From positions 1 through 54,790 of the forward strand of contig JAGLTS010000063.1 in assembly GCA_023135165.1 (NCBI GenBank): a stretch of DNA of 54,790 bases. Direction: 5' to 3'. This stretch comes from Phycisphaerales bacterium (lineage in GTDB: Bacteria; Planctomycetota; Phycisphaerae; Phycisphaerales; JAGLTS01). Each line of letters opens with the position of its first letter. Positions within the stretch are counted from its first letter, which is position 1. The notes beneath the pieces are model-generated. The model did not search any database. It had not been told where the DNA came from and was given only the letters and a program-made list of their open reading frames with translations. Shown here one piece after another: positions 8,843 through 17,770 of this stretch. Both the position numbers and the translations under genes were made by a program.

Positions 8843-9816
8843 CGGTAGATCCTCCTGTGTTCGTAGAGGCGCCATCGCCCCCTCTCCTTGACCATCGTCA
8901 TCCACCAGCGGCGCGTCACCTGCCCGTGCTGGATCTCAACGAGCAGTCCGCACGCCTCGGATTGATTCACGAAGCGAATCACATCATCTTCAAGTTCTTC
9001 ATCGTCATCCGGTCCGCCGGGCGGTTCGTTCAGCCGGGCGATGACGGCATCAGGAACCGGCAGGCCCTTCTCTCTCGCAGCAAGGCATTCCTCCGCCGCC
9101 GAGGCGTCCGCAGCCCGCACCGCCGCCTCAAGAAGCAAGTACGGCGAGGTGTTGACGTTCAACACGCCCGACCCGACCGTCGTCACCCATTCGCACAAGG
9201 CGAACGGGCGATCAAGATACGGATCGACGAACTCGTCATCCTCATCACCCCCATCGCTCTCATCCTCATCGTCGCCCGGCTCAAGAGGCGGTTCATCCTC
9301 ACCATCCGCACCCAGATCCAGCGGGGCGAGCGGCTCGGGGTAGATGGCCAGCCAATCGTTGTCCGTGAGCAACTCTTCGAGCATCACCGGCCCGACGCGA
9401 TCGCGGTGATCCCACGAGAAGCCCTCAAGCTCCGCGGGCAGACCGAACCGGGCCGGCGTCCCAAGGTGTCGCGTGTGCAGCCTGCCTGACAGGTCGATCC
9501 CACGAACACGCACGAGCACACCGTCGTTTGGCGACTCGATGACGGTGAACCACGGCCCGGCAGTCGGCTCGCTGGGAATCTGACCGAGCAGTCGCGGGAT
9601 GAGCACCGAGATCCGCTCCGACAGCGCTGCGGCTTCCCGTCCAGTTCGACGCCGACCATCGACGACATTGACGGTCGATGCAACGCGCACCACGCTCGTC
9701 ACGACCAACGTCATCGTCAGCAACGCCGCCAGCGCGAGCAAGAGCGCAATACCGCGGCGTCGCGGTGCGGGACCGACCTGGATCGTCCTGCCGAGTTGGA
9801 TATCGCCGACCTTCAT
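8839..9816 (-). CDS. gspK: T2SS minor pseudopilin, GspK-like
   Basis: The 325 residues start with a prepilin-type leader: basic PRRRG followed by IALLLALAALLTMTLVV, typical of GspK, which often lacks the Glu at position 5. The large globular part includes GVLNVNTSPYLLLEA, the conserved GspK segment around the INxNTA motif. GspK caps the pseudopilus tip with GspI and GspJ. Unusual is a strongly acidic stretch of about 35 residues (LEPGDDEDESDGGDEDDEF) in the middle of the domain. It overlaps gspJ by four bases. Confidence 0.85.
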   Translation of the reverse strand: MKVGDIQLGRTIQVGPAPRRRGIALLLALAALLTMTLVVTSVVRVASTVNVVDGRRRTGREAAALSERISVLIPRLLGQIPSEPTAGPWFTVIESPNDGVLVRVRGIDLSGRLHTRHLGTPARFGLPAELEGFSWDHRDRVGPVMLEELLTDNDWLAIYPEPLAPLDLGADGEDEPPLEPGDDEDESDGGDEDDEFVDPYLDRPFALCEWVTTVGSGVLNVNTSPYLLLEAAVRAADASAAEECLAAREKGLPVPDAVIARLNEPPGGPDDDEELEDDVIRFVNQSEACGLLVEIQHGQVTRRWWMTMVKERGRWRLYEHRRIYR

Positions 9817-10511
9817 GGATACCCCCTGATGAATCTGCTCCGCGTGATCCGCTTCCCGTCGTCCAGTTCCATCTCAAGCGTGATGGTCATGCCCAGGCGC
9901 ACGTGGCGCTCATCCACCGGCTCAATGTCAAACCGTGTGACGTTGCGCAGACACTCCATGTCGTCGCCGGAGAACGAGCCCGATCGTGTCACGATCAAAC
10001 GCCTCGCCTTGCCTTCCATCGGTCGGCTGCGGCGCCACAGTGATCCGTCGCGCAGGTGGTACCGGACGTAGTAGAACCCAGGCGCTTCACCCGGTGCAGC
10101 GTGCGGTGTGATCAACTCAACCTGCCGAAAATCCGACAGCGACAGGTCATCGGCTTCCTCTTCCCCCTCCCAATCGGCTGGCGATTCCTCATCATCAGAA
10201 GACCCCGTGGCGTCGTCGTCTTCCCCCTCGCCAAGCGTCTCGCCACCTTCTTCCATCAGATCCGATACCTGGGCATCCATCGCATCTTCGTCGTCCTCCG
10301 GGCCGTCGAACATCGACTCCGGCACACGGTCCTGGATGTCACGAATCACCCAGTCCATCGCCCGATCGACGGCAATCCGGCTCGACTCGGTCTCCACGGC
10401 CCGGCTGTACCGAAGCGCAGCCGATGACCATGCGACATAGACGGCAACGAACGCTGAGAGGATCGCCAGCGAGAAGATCAGCTCCAGCAATGTCATGCCT
10501 TGCCTTCGCAT
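9813..10511 (-). CDS. gspJ: T2SS minor pseudopilin, GspJ-like
   Basis: The product has 232 residues from ATG 10511 (a GTG at 10514 is the alternative). The prepilin leader RRQG is followed by MTLLELIFSLAILSAFVAVY with Glu at position 5 of the mature protein, the signal for the prepilin peptidase. C-terminal strands RLIVTRSG and VRLGMTITLEMELDDGKRI fit a GspJ beta domain. Residues about 60-120 are extremely acidic (runs such as EGEDDDATGSSDDEES), which is not usual in GspJ. The order H-I-J-K supports the J assignment. It overlaps gspK by four bases and touches gspI (TGATG). Confidence 0.8.
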   Translation of the reverse strand: MRRQGMTLLELIFSLAILSAFVAVYVAWSSAALRYSRAVETESSRIAVDRAMDWVIRDIQDRVPESMFDGPEDDEDAMDAQVSDLMEEGGETLGEGEDDDATGSSDDEESPADWEGEEEADDLSLSDFRQVELITPHAAPGEAPGFYYVRYHLRDGSLWRRSRPMEGKARRLIVTRSGSFSGDDMECLRNVTRFDIEPVDERHVRLGMTITLEMELDDGKRITRSRFIRGYP

Positions 10512-11272
10512 CACTCGTCTTCTTTCTGCGGCCCGCGTCTCGGCTCATCAATCTGGCCGGGATGCACGTTTGGTGGTCTGACGCGCGTCGGTCTCGCCCG
10601 CCGACCGGGTTGACCTTGCGTGCCTTCCTGCGGCAGTCGTGGAGATGAGATCCGGTGGACGCTCCTGTCGCCCGTCGTGCGTCCCGCTCCGCCGCCAGCC
10701 CCTTCGATCTGTCCGGACAGTGTGCTGAGTTGAGCGCGCGATGCGCCATCGGTTGCGCCGGTCGGCCCGCCGAGCCCAGCGATCGCCAGCGCCTTGCCGT
10801 CCGTGATCGAATGCCACCGCAGCACTTCGATCGGTTCCCCGCCTTCCGCAAACACCACCTCCACACGAAGGACCGACCACTCCAACTCAATCAATCCTGC
10901 CGCCGTTGGCGGCTCTTCATCTTCATCCGACTCGTCAAGACCGAGCATCTCGACCGCCGCATCAAGGTCCGGTGCGTCTCGCAGCGTCTCGACAATCGAC
11001 TCCGCCTCAGCTTCTGAAAACTCCGCAGCCTCATCCACGATGCGCCATGTCAGGCCGTCCTCATCGGTGAACTCCGCAGGCACCGGCTCGCGCGTGCGCT
11101 GCGAGGCAAGCCACTCATCGAGCACTTGCGCCGCGCGCTCGGCCAACCGCGATTCCTCCAGCGACCGGCGTGTTGCTCGTAGCGTGACAAGCCCCGTCGT
11201 GACGACCATGCTGAAGATCACCAGCGCCGTCAGGATCTCGACAAACGTAATGCCGGCGCGCTGCCTCACCAT
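10511..11272 (-). CDS. gspI: T2SS minor pseudopilin, GspI-like, with long C-terminal extension
   Basis: Start 11272 gives a 253-residue protein with prepilin leader VRQRAG and ITFVEILTALVIFSMVVTTG (Glu5 present). The first 150 residues fit GspI. An acidic segment (DESDEDEEPPTAAG) interrupts the domain, and after about residue 165 there is a basic, Gly/Arg/Pro-rich tail ending in QKEDE that normal GspI (about 120 residues) lacks. The ATG overlaps the end of gspH by seven bases. The assignment depends on operon order, since minor pseudopilins are hard to tell apart by sequence. Confidence 0.72.
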   Translation of the reverse strand: MVRQRAGITFVEILTALVIFSMVVTTGLVTLRATRRSLEESRLAERAAQVLDEWLASQRTREPVPAEFTDEDGLTWRIVDEAAEFSEAEAESIVETLRDAPDLDAAVEMLGLDESDEDEEPPTAAGLIELEWSVLRVEVVFAEGGEPIEVLRWHSITDGKALAIAGLGGPTGATDGASRAQLSTLSGQIEGAGGGAGRTTGDRSVHRISSPRLPQEGTQGQPGRRARPTRVRPPNVHPGQIDEPRRGPQKEDE

Positions 11273-11751
11273 TGGTCCACCCCCTGATACACGATTATCT
11301 GGCCCGTCAGGCCGAGGAAGTCCACACGCGTTCGATTCCCCTGTGGGTCGATGATTGCATATTGCCCGTTGGCAGCGCAGCCCGTGGTGTCGAATGCGGT
11401 CAAGCCGTCGTACGACAGAGAGAAGTCGTCCGCCTCCACGCGCCAATCCGCAGGCAGCGAAACGCGCATCGTCGGCAAGTCCTCGTTGCTCGCCTCGGCA
11501 AGCAGCATGTTCCCTTCACACCAGAGTCTTGCGCCTCCACCCGCCTCCGCCAGCAGGCTTGCCCGTTGAAACGCCTGCTTCGTGGCTGCGACCGCGCTGC
11601 GGTGCTGATGTCCGCCCATCCACGATCCAAGCAGTCCGATTGAGAGCGCCGAGACGATGCCCAGAATCGTGACAACGCACAGAAGCTCCAGGAGTGTGAA
11701 GCCTGTGCCCGCCGTGCATCGTCGAGTTGGCACGTGTTGTGCGCTTCTCAT
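11266..11751 (-). CDS. gspH: T2SS minor pseudopilin, GspH-like
   Basis: The protein has 161 residues with a 17-residue basic leader ending CTAGTG and then FTLLELLCVVTILGIVSALS, the type IV prepilin signature with Glu5. The globular part ends with AIIDPQGNRTRVDFLGLTGQ, resembling the C-terminal beta-sheet of GspH/FimT. It starts six bases after the gspG stop. GspH joins the GspI/J/K tip complex to the GspG shaft. Confidence 0.8.
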   Translation of the reverse strand: MRSAQHVPTRRCTAGTGFTLLELLCVVTILGIVSALSIGLLGSWMGGHQHRSAVAATKQAFQRASLLAEAGGGARLWCEGNMLLAEASNEDLPTMRVSLPADWRVEADDFSLSYDGLTAFDTTGCAANGQYAIIDPQGNRTRVDFLGLTGQIIVYQGVDQW

Positions 11752-11757
11752 GGCTTA

Positions 11758-12294
11758 CTACTGCGGTTGGTTCAAGTCCTCACTCGATACGTCGGAATTC
11801 TCGCCCTCACCACCGGGCTGGGCGTCGGCGCCGTAGCTGTACACCTCGTATTCGCTGAGCTGTCCCGGAATCTGATACAGAAACCTGTTGTCCCACGGAT
11901 CAAGAAGCTGCGCCTGCTTCAGGTAGCCTTGTGATTGGCCCATCGGCGCTTGCGTGAGGATGTCCAGGCCTTCTTCCGCGGTCGGCAGGTGGCCGTTGCT
12001 GATCGCGAACATCTCAATCGCGTTGCAGATCACGCCGATTCGCGTCTGGGCGATCTTGCTCTTTGCCTCACCCACCGTGCTTCGCATTGTGAAGAGGACC
12101 GTCGTGATGAGCAGGCTCAGTATCACCACCACGGCGAGCAGTTCCACAAGCGTAAAACCGCCTCGCCGCATGCCGCCGCTGACAGAGACCTTCCGTCGCT
12201 TACGTGCTGTCCACATCACAGGTCCATTTCCTTCCTGGGAGCCAAGAATCACGTCGGATGCAAGCTGCTTGTTCAGGCTGTCCATCATCTTCAC
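11758..12294 (-). CDS. gspG: T2SS major pseudopilin GspG
   Basis: GspG builds the pseudopilus shaft. After RRGG comes FTLVELLAVVVILSLLITTV, then the family hallmarks GHLPTAEEGLDILTQAP and LDPWDNRFLYQIPG. The Ca-binding C-terminal loop is followed by an acidic tail (GGEGENSDVSSEDLN). Counting from the GTG at 12294 the product has 178 residues and an unusually long leader of about 45; ATGs at 12288 and 12285 are near-equivalent, and ATG 12216 (preceded by AGGAAGGA) would give 152 residues, closer to the family's usual 140-150. The start is therefore uncertain. Confidence 0.92.
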   Translation of the reverse strand: MKMMDSLNKQLASDVILGSQEGNGPVMWTARKRRKVSVSGGMRRGGFTLVELLAVVVILSLLITTVLFTMRSTVGEAKSKIAQTRIGVICNAIEMFAISNGHLPTAEEGLDILTQAPMGQSQGYLKQAQLLDPWDNRFLYQIPGQLSEYEVYSYGADAQPGGEGENSDVSSEDLNQPQ

Positions 12295-12300
12295 CTATTC

Positions 12301-13533
12301 CTAGATCATCTGCGTCAATCGAAGCATAGGCAGGATCGCCGCGTAAACGACCGAGCCGAGCAGAATCGCCAGGATCACAATGACCAGCGGCTCCACGACG
12401 GTGGCGAACCGGTCAATGAGCCGACGGCTGATCAGCGCATACCGCCGGCCGATCGTCCCGATCATCATCGGAAGCTCACCGCTCTCGACGCCGATCTCAA
12501 GCACACGACAGAACACCGCGTCGAAAAGCCCGCTCTCACGCAACGGCTCCGCGAGGTTTCGGCCGTCCGCAAGCTGCCGGGGAAGGGTCTTGAACACGGA
12601 TCGCAAGGCGGTGTTGCGAAACATCGGTGTCGCCAGCTCGATCGCTTCGGTGAGCGGGATGCCGCCGAGCAGCAAGCGTTCGAGAATGGCACAGAACGAC
12701 GCAAGCTGCGTCTTGGCGATAAGCGGCCCGAGCACGGGCAGACGAAGCCGCCACAGCGCGGTCACTCTCGACCGCGTAGCGAGGAGCACGCCAGCCATGA
12801 GCAATGGGGCAAGCAGCACCAACGCCCACCAGTAGTCACGGAATCCGATACCGATGATCAGCAGGAGCTTGGTCGGCGTCGGCAACTCACCACCTTGATC
12901 CTGCAGAGCGCCCGCAAGTTGTGGGATGGGAACCGTTGCCAGGAAAATCACGACGCCGATCCCCAGCGACAGCAGAATGGCCGGGTATGCCAGGACTCCA
13001 ATCAGCCGGCTCCGAAGCGCATCCGACTGGCTGTGCATGTCCGCAAGGTCCGCCAGACACTGCTCAAGATGACCGCTCGACTGACCCGATCGGACGAGCG
13101 CGACATCAATCGGTCCGAACCAGTCCGGTTGCTCATCCATCGCATCCGCCAAGTTCGATCCGCCTCGCACCTTCTCGCTCACACGCCTGCACATCGTGCC
13201 CATTTCGGCGCCTGAGCCGGACCTCCTCGCCGACCCCGCCAGCGTGTCGATCGCCGGAACAAGCGGGCTGCCCGAGGCAAGCAGCGTCCCGAGGTTTTCG
13301 TAAAGCTCGATGATTCGTTGACGATGGCGCGACCGGGCGAGCCTCTCGCGGACTCCGCTGAGAACCGTCGACCTCGTCGCACCGCTGTGTGATCGCACCT
13401 CGCTGATCGACTGTACGCGCAGATCCATCCGCCGAAGCGAAGCGCGCACCTGATACGCGGAATCCGCAGCGAGCTCACCCGTCTGCCGCCTTCCGGTTCT
13501 GACGTCGATCGCCTTGTACGCGTACACAGCCAT
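12301..13533 (-). CDS. gspF: T2SS inner-membrane platform protein GspF
   Basis: The 410 residues match the GspF/PilC build: N-terminal YAYKAIDVRTGRRQTGELAA, two repeated helical GspF domains (ALVRSGQSSGHLEQCLADLA and FCRVLEIGVESGELPMMIG carry the paired G..SG.L motif), and three membrane helices, the last at VVEPLVIVILAILLGSVVYA. GspF is the polytopic core on which the GspE ATPase acts. It begins two bases after the gspE stop, with an AGG ribosome site inside the gspE end. Confidence 0.95.
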   Translation of the reverse strand: MAVYAYKAIDVRTGRRQTGELAADSAYQVRASLRRMDLRVQSISEVRSHSGATRSTVLSGVRERLARSRHRQRIIELYENLGTLLASGSPLVPAIDTLAGSARRSGSGAEMGTMCRRVSEKVRGGSNLADAMDEQPDWFGPIDVALVRSGQSSGHLEQCLADLADMHSQSDALRSRLIGVLAYPAILLSLGIGVVIFLATVPIPQLAGALQDQGGELPTPTKLLLIIGIGFRDYWWALVLLAPLLMAGVLLATRSRVTALWRLRLPVLGPLIAKTQLASFCAILERLLLGGIPLTEAIELATPMFRNTALRSVFKTLPRQLADGRNLAEPLRESGLFDAVFCRVLEIGVESGELPMMIGTIGRRYALISRRLIDRFATVVEPLVIVILAILLGSVVYAAILPMLRLTQMI

Positions 13534-13535
13534 CG

Positions 13536-15146
13536 TTACCTGTCACCCACCTTCTCTGATCGGTCCTGATCGTCGCCCGCAGGACGCTCCGACTGGATCA
13601 TCACAGCCGGGAGTTCCGTGTGGTCGAGCACAGCCTCATCAAGCAGCGTGACCCGATCCACCTCCATCTGTGTTGTGATTCCCTGTTGAACCAGCGCCTG
13701 ACCGCATTCACGGAGCGTCTGCATGCCTCCTTGCATGGCTGCTGCCCGCAACTCCGTGATCGGCGCGCCGTCGCTCACCTGCTCGCGCATCTTGTCGTCG
13801 ATCAGCAGCAACTCAAACACACCGACTCGGCCGCTGAACCCCGATCCGGCGCATATCGGGCACTCCCGAGGCGCCTCGCCACGCACACGATGCGGGCATG
13901 CCTTGCCGCACAGACGACGAACCAGACGCTGCGCCAGAACCGACGCAAGCGAGGCGTTCACCAGGTAAGGCTCAATGCCCAGATCCACCAACCGCGAGAC
14001 GGCGCTCACCGCGTCGTTCGTGTGCATCGTCGAAAGCACCAGGTGCCCCGTCAGCGACGATTGAATCGCAATCCGGGCGGTCTCTTCGTCGCGGATCTCG
14101 CCGACCATGATGACATCAGGGTCCTGACGAAGAATGTGCCGAAGCCCCGTCGCGAACGTCACGCCCTTCTTCACGTTCACCTGCGACTGGCTGATGCCCG
14201 GCAGGTTGTATTCGATCGGATCCTCGAGCGTCATCACGTTTCGCTCGGTCGTGTTGAGTTGCCGAAGGATGCTGTACAGCGTCGTCGTCTTGCCCGATCC
14301 GGTCGGTCCGGTGACGAGCACGATCCCGTTCGCACGCTCGCATGCCTTAGCGAATCGGCGCTGGATCTCCGACTCCATGCCGAGCTTCTCAAGCTCGAAG
14401 ATGTTCTGCCCCTTGTCGAGCAGACGAATCACGACGCGCTCACCGTAGGCGGTCGGCAGGCTCGACACACGAAGGTCAACCAAGCGAGGGCCGATCGTCA
14501 CCGTTGCCCTGCCGTCCTGGGGCAGACGCCGCTCGGCGATGTCCATGTGGCACATCACCTTCACACGGCTCACCACCGCGTCCAGCAGCTTCCGCGGCAG
14601 CTTCCTCGCATCCGCCAGCAGGCCGTCGACGCGGTACCGAACCAGGAGATGATCTTCCAGCGGCTGGAAGTGAACATCGCTTGCGTGGCGATTCAGCGCC
14701 TCGAAAAGCACCGCGTTGACGAGCTTCACCACCGGGGCTCGGCCTGCCGTCGAAAGCAAGTCGCGGTCCTGTGATGCGATTGCGTCGGCGATGTCCGCTT
14801 CGCTCAGCTCGCCGAACTCCTCAGCGTCATACTCATCGCTGTCCGATGACTGACCTGTCTTCGCAGCCAGTTTCTCGCAGTAATGCGTGATGGCGTCCGC
14901 AAGCGCCTCGCCCGGCGCTTCGCGCACATCCGCGGCTCGCCCCAGCCGCACCGCCACGTTGTGCACGAGCAGCGCCTTGCCGATCGCGTCATCAACGTAC
15001 AGGATCTCCCGACCCTCGCCGTCCACACCCTGACTCAGGATCAGGTGGTCACGCGCGAACTCGCCTGGGATCAGACGGGCGAACCCATCACTGACCAGGC
15101 TCGGATCGAGCTGCATCTCCGACTTGTCTTGAACGCTCTCAGCCAT
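13536..15146 (-). CDS. gspE: T2SS assembly ATPase GspE
   Basis: This is the hexameric secretion ATPase of 536 residues. Landmarks in order: a degraded N-terminal GspE_N region, ASDVHFQPLEDHLLVRYRVD, Walker A GPTGSGKTTTLYSILRQL, Asp box TLEDPIEYNLPGISQSQVN, Walker B DPDVIMVGEIRD, and the His box TGHLVLSTMHTNDA. The zinc-binding loop is present but spaced C-x3-C then C-x2-C (LCGKACPHR, then ECPICAGSG) instead of two CxxC pairs. The C-terminal 50 residues extend past the usual end and are acidic. It lies 18 bases after gspD. Confidence 0.95.
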   Translation of the reverse strand: MAESVQDKSEMQLDPSLVSDGFARLIPGEFARDHLILSQGVDGEGREILYVDDAIGKALLVHNVAVRLGRAADVREAPGEALADAITHYCEKLAAKTGQSSDSDEYDAEEFGELSEADIADAIASQDRDLLSTAGRAPVVKLVNAVLFEALNRHASDVHFQPLEDHLLVRYRVDGLLADARKLPRKLLDAVVSRVKVMCHMDIAERRLPQDGRATVTIGPRLVDLRVSSLPTAYGERVVIRLLDKGQNIFELEKLGMESEIQRRFAKACERANGIVLVTGPTGSGKTTTLYSILRQLNTTERNVMTLEDPIEYNLPGISQSQVNVKKGVTFATGLRHILRQDPDVIMVGEIRDEETARIAIQSSLTGHLVLSTMHTNDAVSAVSRLVDLGIEPYLVNASLASVLAQRLVRRLCGKACPHRVRGEAPRECPICAGSGFSGRVGVFELLLIDDKMREQVSDGAPITELRAAAMQGGMQTLRECGQALVQQGITTQMEVDRVTLLDEAVLDHTELPAVMIQSERPAGDDQDRSEKVGDR

Positions 15147-15164
15147 CAGCTATCACTCGATTCG

Positions 15165-17435
15165 TCAGTCGATCCATACCGGTTCGATCGCGGGCAAGCC
15201 GGACTCGATGCCGGCGTGAATCAGATCTTCGCTGCTCAGATGAATCAGATCCTGGAAACGCGGGTCACGCAGAATCGTCGCCTGGATGAAGACATAGAGG
15301 CGATTCTGCTTGTTGCTCGTCACCGTTGACTTGAACAGCTCGCCGATGATCGGGATGTCGCTGAGGATCGGGATCTTGTTCACCGTCGTCTTCTCGGCTG
15401 TGTCCTCCAACCCGCCGACCACGACTGTATATCCATCGGGGATCGTGACGACGCTGTTCATGGAGTCCTCCCTGCTCGGCGGTGGAAGCCTGCCGCCCCC
15501 CTGCAGGTTGATCGCAGCGCCCGTGAATGATGAAAGCACGACCGAATACTCGAGAATCAAGTGATTCCCCTCAGCGATCTTCGGCGTGATGATCAGCGTC
15601 GTGCCCGCATCCTCTGTTCCGCCGTAGCTCGTCGTTGTCGTGCTCTCGCCCTGGTTGGTGTCGGAATACGGCTCCTTTGCGATGCCCTTAAGCTCTGCCT
15701 GTTCATTGTTGTTGACGAGCATGTAGGGTCTGCTCATGGCCTGCCCGGCGCCGACGGTCTGCAATGCCCGAAGGATCGCGCTGAAATCACCCGGGTTTAC
15801 CGCAAGACCCGTGAAACCGGTCCCCGGCGTTCCCGGCGTCGCGGATGTCGCGTTCGTCAGGCCAAGCCCGAACAGCGACGAAAGGTCAAAGCTCGTCGTC
15901 CCCCACTGAAACTCGCCCTGCAACTCCATGCCCACCTCAAGCGCCTCGTTCTCACTGAGCGTCACGAGGAACGCTTGAAGCATCACCTGGGGCTGACGCA
16001 CATCCAGATCCCGCACCAACGACTCAACTTGGTCGATCAGCCTCGGCTCGCCACGCGCGATCAGCGTGTTCGTCGCTTCATCCAGCGTGATATCCAAGAG
16101 CACTTCATCCGCAGATGCAAGTGATGCCGGTCGCGTGCCGGGCGGAGCGCCTTCCTGCGGCATCGGCTGCGGCTCAGCCTCCGCGCGCCGGCCGCGATCC
16201 TGCGCCGGAGCAGCACTTCGGTCGATCTCACCCTCGATCACGCCCCCCTCAAAAAGCGATTCGAGAACGTCGAGAATCTCAGCCGCATCGCGGTTAAGCA
16301 CCTTGAAATACCGCACAACCTGTCTCGCACTGGGAGGAACCTCCTCCAGCGTGGCGATGAGCTCCTCCACCTTGGCGTGACCGTTGGCTGTCGCGTACAC
16401 GAGCACCGTTGAGCCGATCGCCTGGACCGTCGCTGTGGTGGCAGCTGCGCCTCGCTGCGTGGGCGTCCGAAGAACCCCGTTGATCAAGGTCACCATCTCA
16501 TCCGCAGGCAAGATCGTCGCCGAATAGATCTTCATCTCCGAAGGCGTGCCCGTGTCGAGCTGTTTCACAAAGTCCCGCACCTTCGGCAGTTGCGACTTCG
16601 TGCAGACCACCATGATCCTCCGCGTGCCGGGAATCTGGATCGCCACCGTCGCCCTTGCCGGGCTTGTTCGAGCGCCAGGCCGGGGGAGGTTCAGAAGCTG
16701 AATCAACTGATTCAAGGCCGGGATCGCCGACGTCGCATCCGCGTTCTCAAGCTCGAAGATCTCAAACGTCGGCTCATCGCTCACTTCGCTGGCCATCTCG
16801 ATCAACCTCAGCGCCGTCTCAACACGCGATCGGGAGCCGCTGAAGATCATAAGTCCGCTTGAACCAATCGGTTGCGCTTGACCGCTGGGGGTCAGCAGCA
16901 GGTTCATCCCGGCGATGACCTCCTGCGGCGAGCTGCCACCGATCCGGGCGATGACCGTAATGACCATCGCGCGGTTCTCCGGATCCGCAGGGAGATGCTC
17001 GCCCGCATCAAGGAAGTAAATGCTCTCGCTCGGCTGTGCCGTCCGAGCCCCCGGCATCAGGCGGTACAGGCCGGGCTGGGATGTCTCGATGATCGTAAAC
17101 GGCTGTGGGGACGTACTTTGCAGCACGACCTCCAGGATGCTGAACAGCTCCTCCTCGCTCACCGCCCGACGCATCCGCAGCGTCACCAACGATGTCGCGC
17201 TCGTGAGCTTCTGCTCGGTCTGCTCATCCCAGATGAACGAGATGTCCAGCTCGCTACTGACAAAATCCAGCAGCCCTCCGACCGACAGCTTCTCGCTGAA
17301 CACGTAGCCTTCAGGCGTCAGCACAGGCTCGACAGGCTGCGCGTAAGTCTTTGCAGTATCAGAACATACTACTGTCAGCAGGAGCAGCAAGCTGACGAGA
17401 ATTCGTCGCGCGGGTGGGAATGCCATTGGCTTCAT
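15165..17435 (-). CDS. gspD: T2SS outer-membrane secretin GspD
   Basis: Start 17435 gives 756 residues with a Sec signal peptide (ARRILVSLLLLLTVVC to TYA-Q) and AAAGGC upstream. N0 (about residues 35-115), N1 to N3 and the secretin barrel follow. Signature segments are VVRYFKVLNRDAAEILDVLE (N3), a Pro/Gln/Ala-rich insert in N3, VMLQAFLVTLSENEALEVGM at the barrel start, and VVVGGLEDTAEKTTVNKIP with LSDIPIIGELFKS near the gate end. No lipobox and no long S-domain are apparent. As first gene of the operon, it is divergent from ndk. Confidence 0.95.
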   Translation of the reverse strand: MKPMAFPPARRILVSLLLLLTVVCSDTAKTYAQPVEPVLTPEGYVFSEKLSVGGLLDFVSSELDISFIWDEQTEQKLTSATSLVTLRMRRAVSEEELFSILEVVLQSTSPQPFTIIETSQPGLYRLMPGARTAQPSESIYFLDAGEHLPADPENRAMVITVIARIGGSSPQEVIAGMNLLLTPSGQAQPIGSSGLMIFSGSRSRVETALRLIEMASEVSDEPTFEIFELENADATSAIPALNQLIQLLNLPRPGARTSPARATVAIQIPGTRRIMVVCTKSQLPKVRDFVKQLDTGTPSEMKIYSATILPADEMVTLINGVLRTPTQRGAAATTATVQAIGSTVLVYATANGHAKVEELIATLEEVPPSARQVVRYFKVLNRDAAEILDVLESLFEGGVIEGEIDRSAAPAQDRGRRAEAEPQPMPQEGAPPGTRPASLASADEVLLDITLDEATNTLIARGEPRLIDQVESLVRDLDVRQPQVMLQAFLVTLSENEALEVGMELQGEFQWGTTSFDLSSLFGLGLTNATSATPGTPGTGFTGLAVNPGDFSAILRALQTVGAGQAMSRPYMLVNNNEQAELKGIAKEPYSDTNQGESTTTTSYGGTEDAGTTLIITPKIAEGNHLILEYSVVLSSFTGAAINLQGGGRLPPPSREDSMNSVVTIPDGYTVVVGGLEDTAEKTTVNKIPILSDIPIIGELFKSTVTSNKQNRLYVFIQATILRDPRFQDLIHLSSEDLIHAGIESGLPAIEPVWID

Positions 17436-17770
17436 GCGGTGCCTTTCTTTCATGACAGCGGTCGGCAGGGTATCGAGAACCGCCGCAGCGTGGTCCACAG
17501 GCCGACAAGGCGCAGTCGCTCGCTCATCGTGTAAGAGCCGTGCCCCGCGCGGTTTGACAACGAATTCATGGATCTGCCTGCACAAACTCTGCATGCCCGA
17601 GCCTCGCCTCCGGTCAATACCGCCCGTCCTGTACGAACGACCACGCTTTTTATCGGATGACAGGCCCTGATCGCTCGATTCCCACTGCGAAACGGATCGA
17701 CCGCCAAGCAGCACCAACCCCCCTTCGCTATCCTGCCCACCCGCCGCGACGGCACAAGGAGGCTGCGATC
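17436..17770. other. Divergent promoter region between gspD and ndk
   Basis: These 335 bases hold no gene I can support. For ndk, TATCCT near 17728 could be a -10 box, with AAGGAGG at 17756-17762. No clear promoter for the long gsp operon could be picked out, though it must lie here or just upstream of 17435. Confidence 0.45.

Noticed and set aside
11935-13215. Long plus-strand reading frame of 426 codons opposite gspG/gspF
   Set aside because: It is rich in His, Arg and Gln, has no domain and is the mirror of well-conserved T2SS genes; high GC creates such open antisense frames.
13620-14774. Plus-strand frame of 384 codons opposite gspE
   Set aside because: It is antisense to the ATPase Walker motifs, with biased composition and no start signal.
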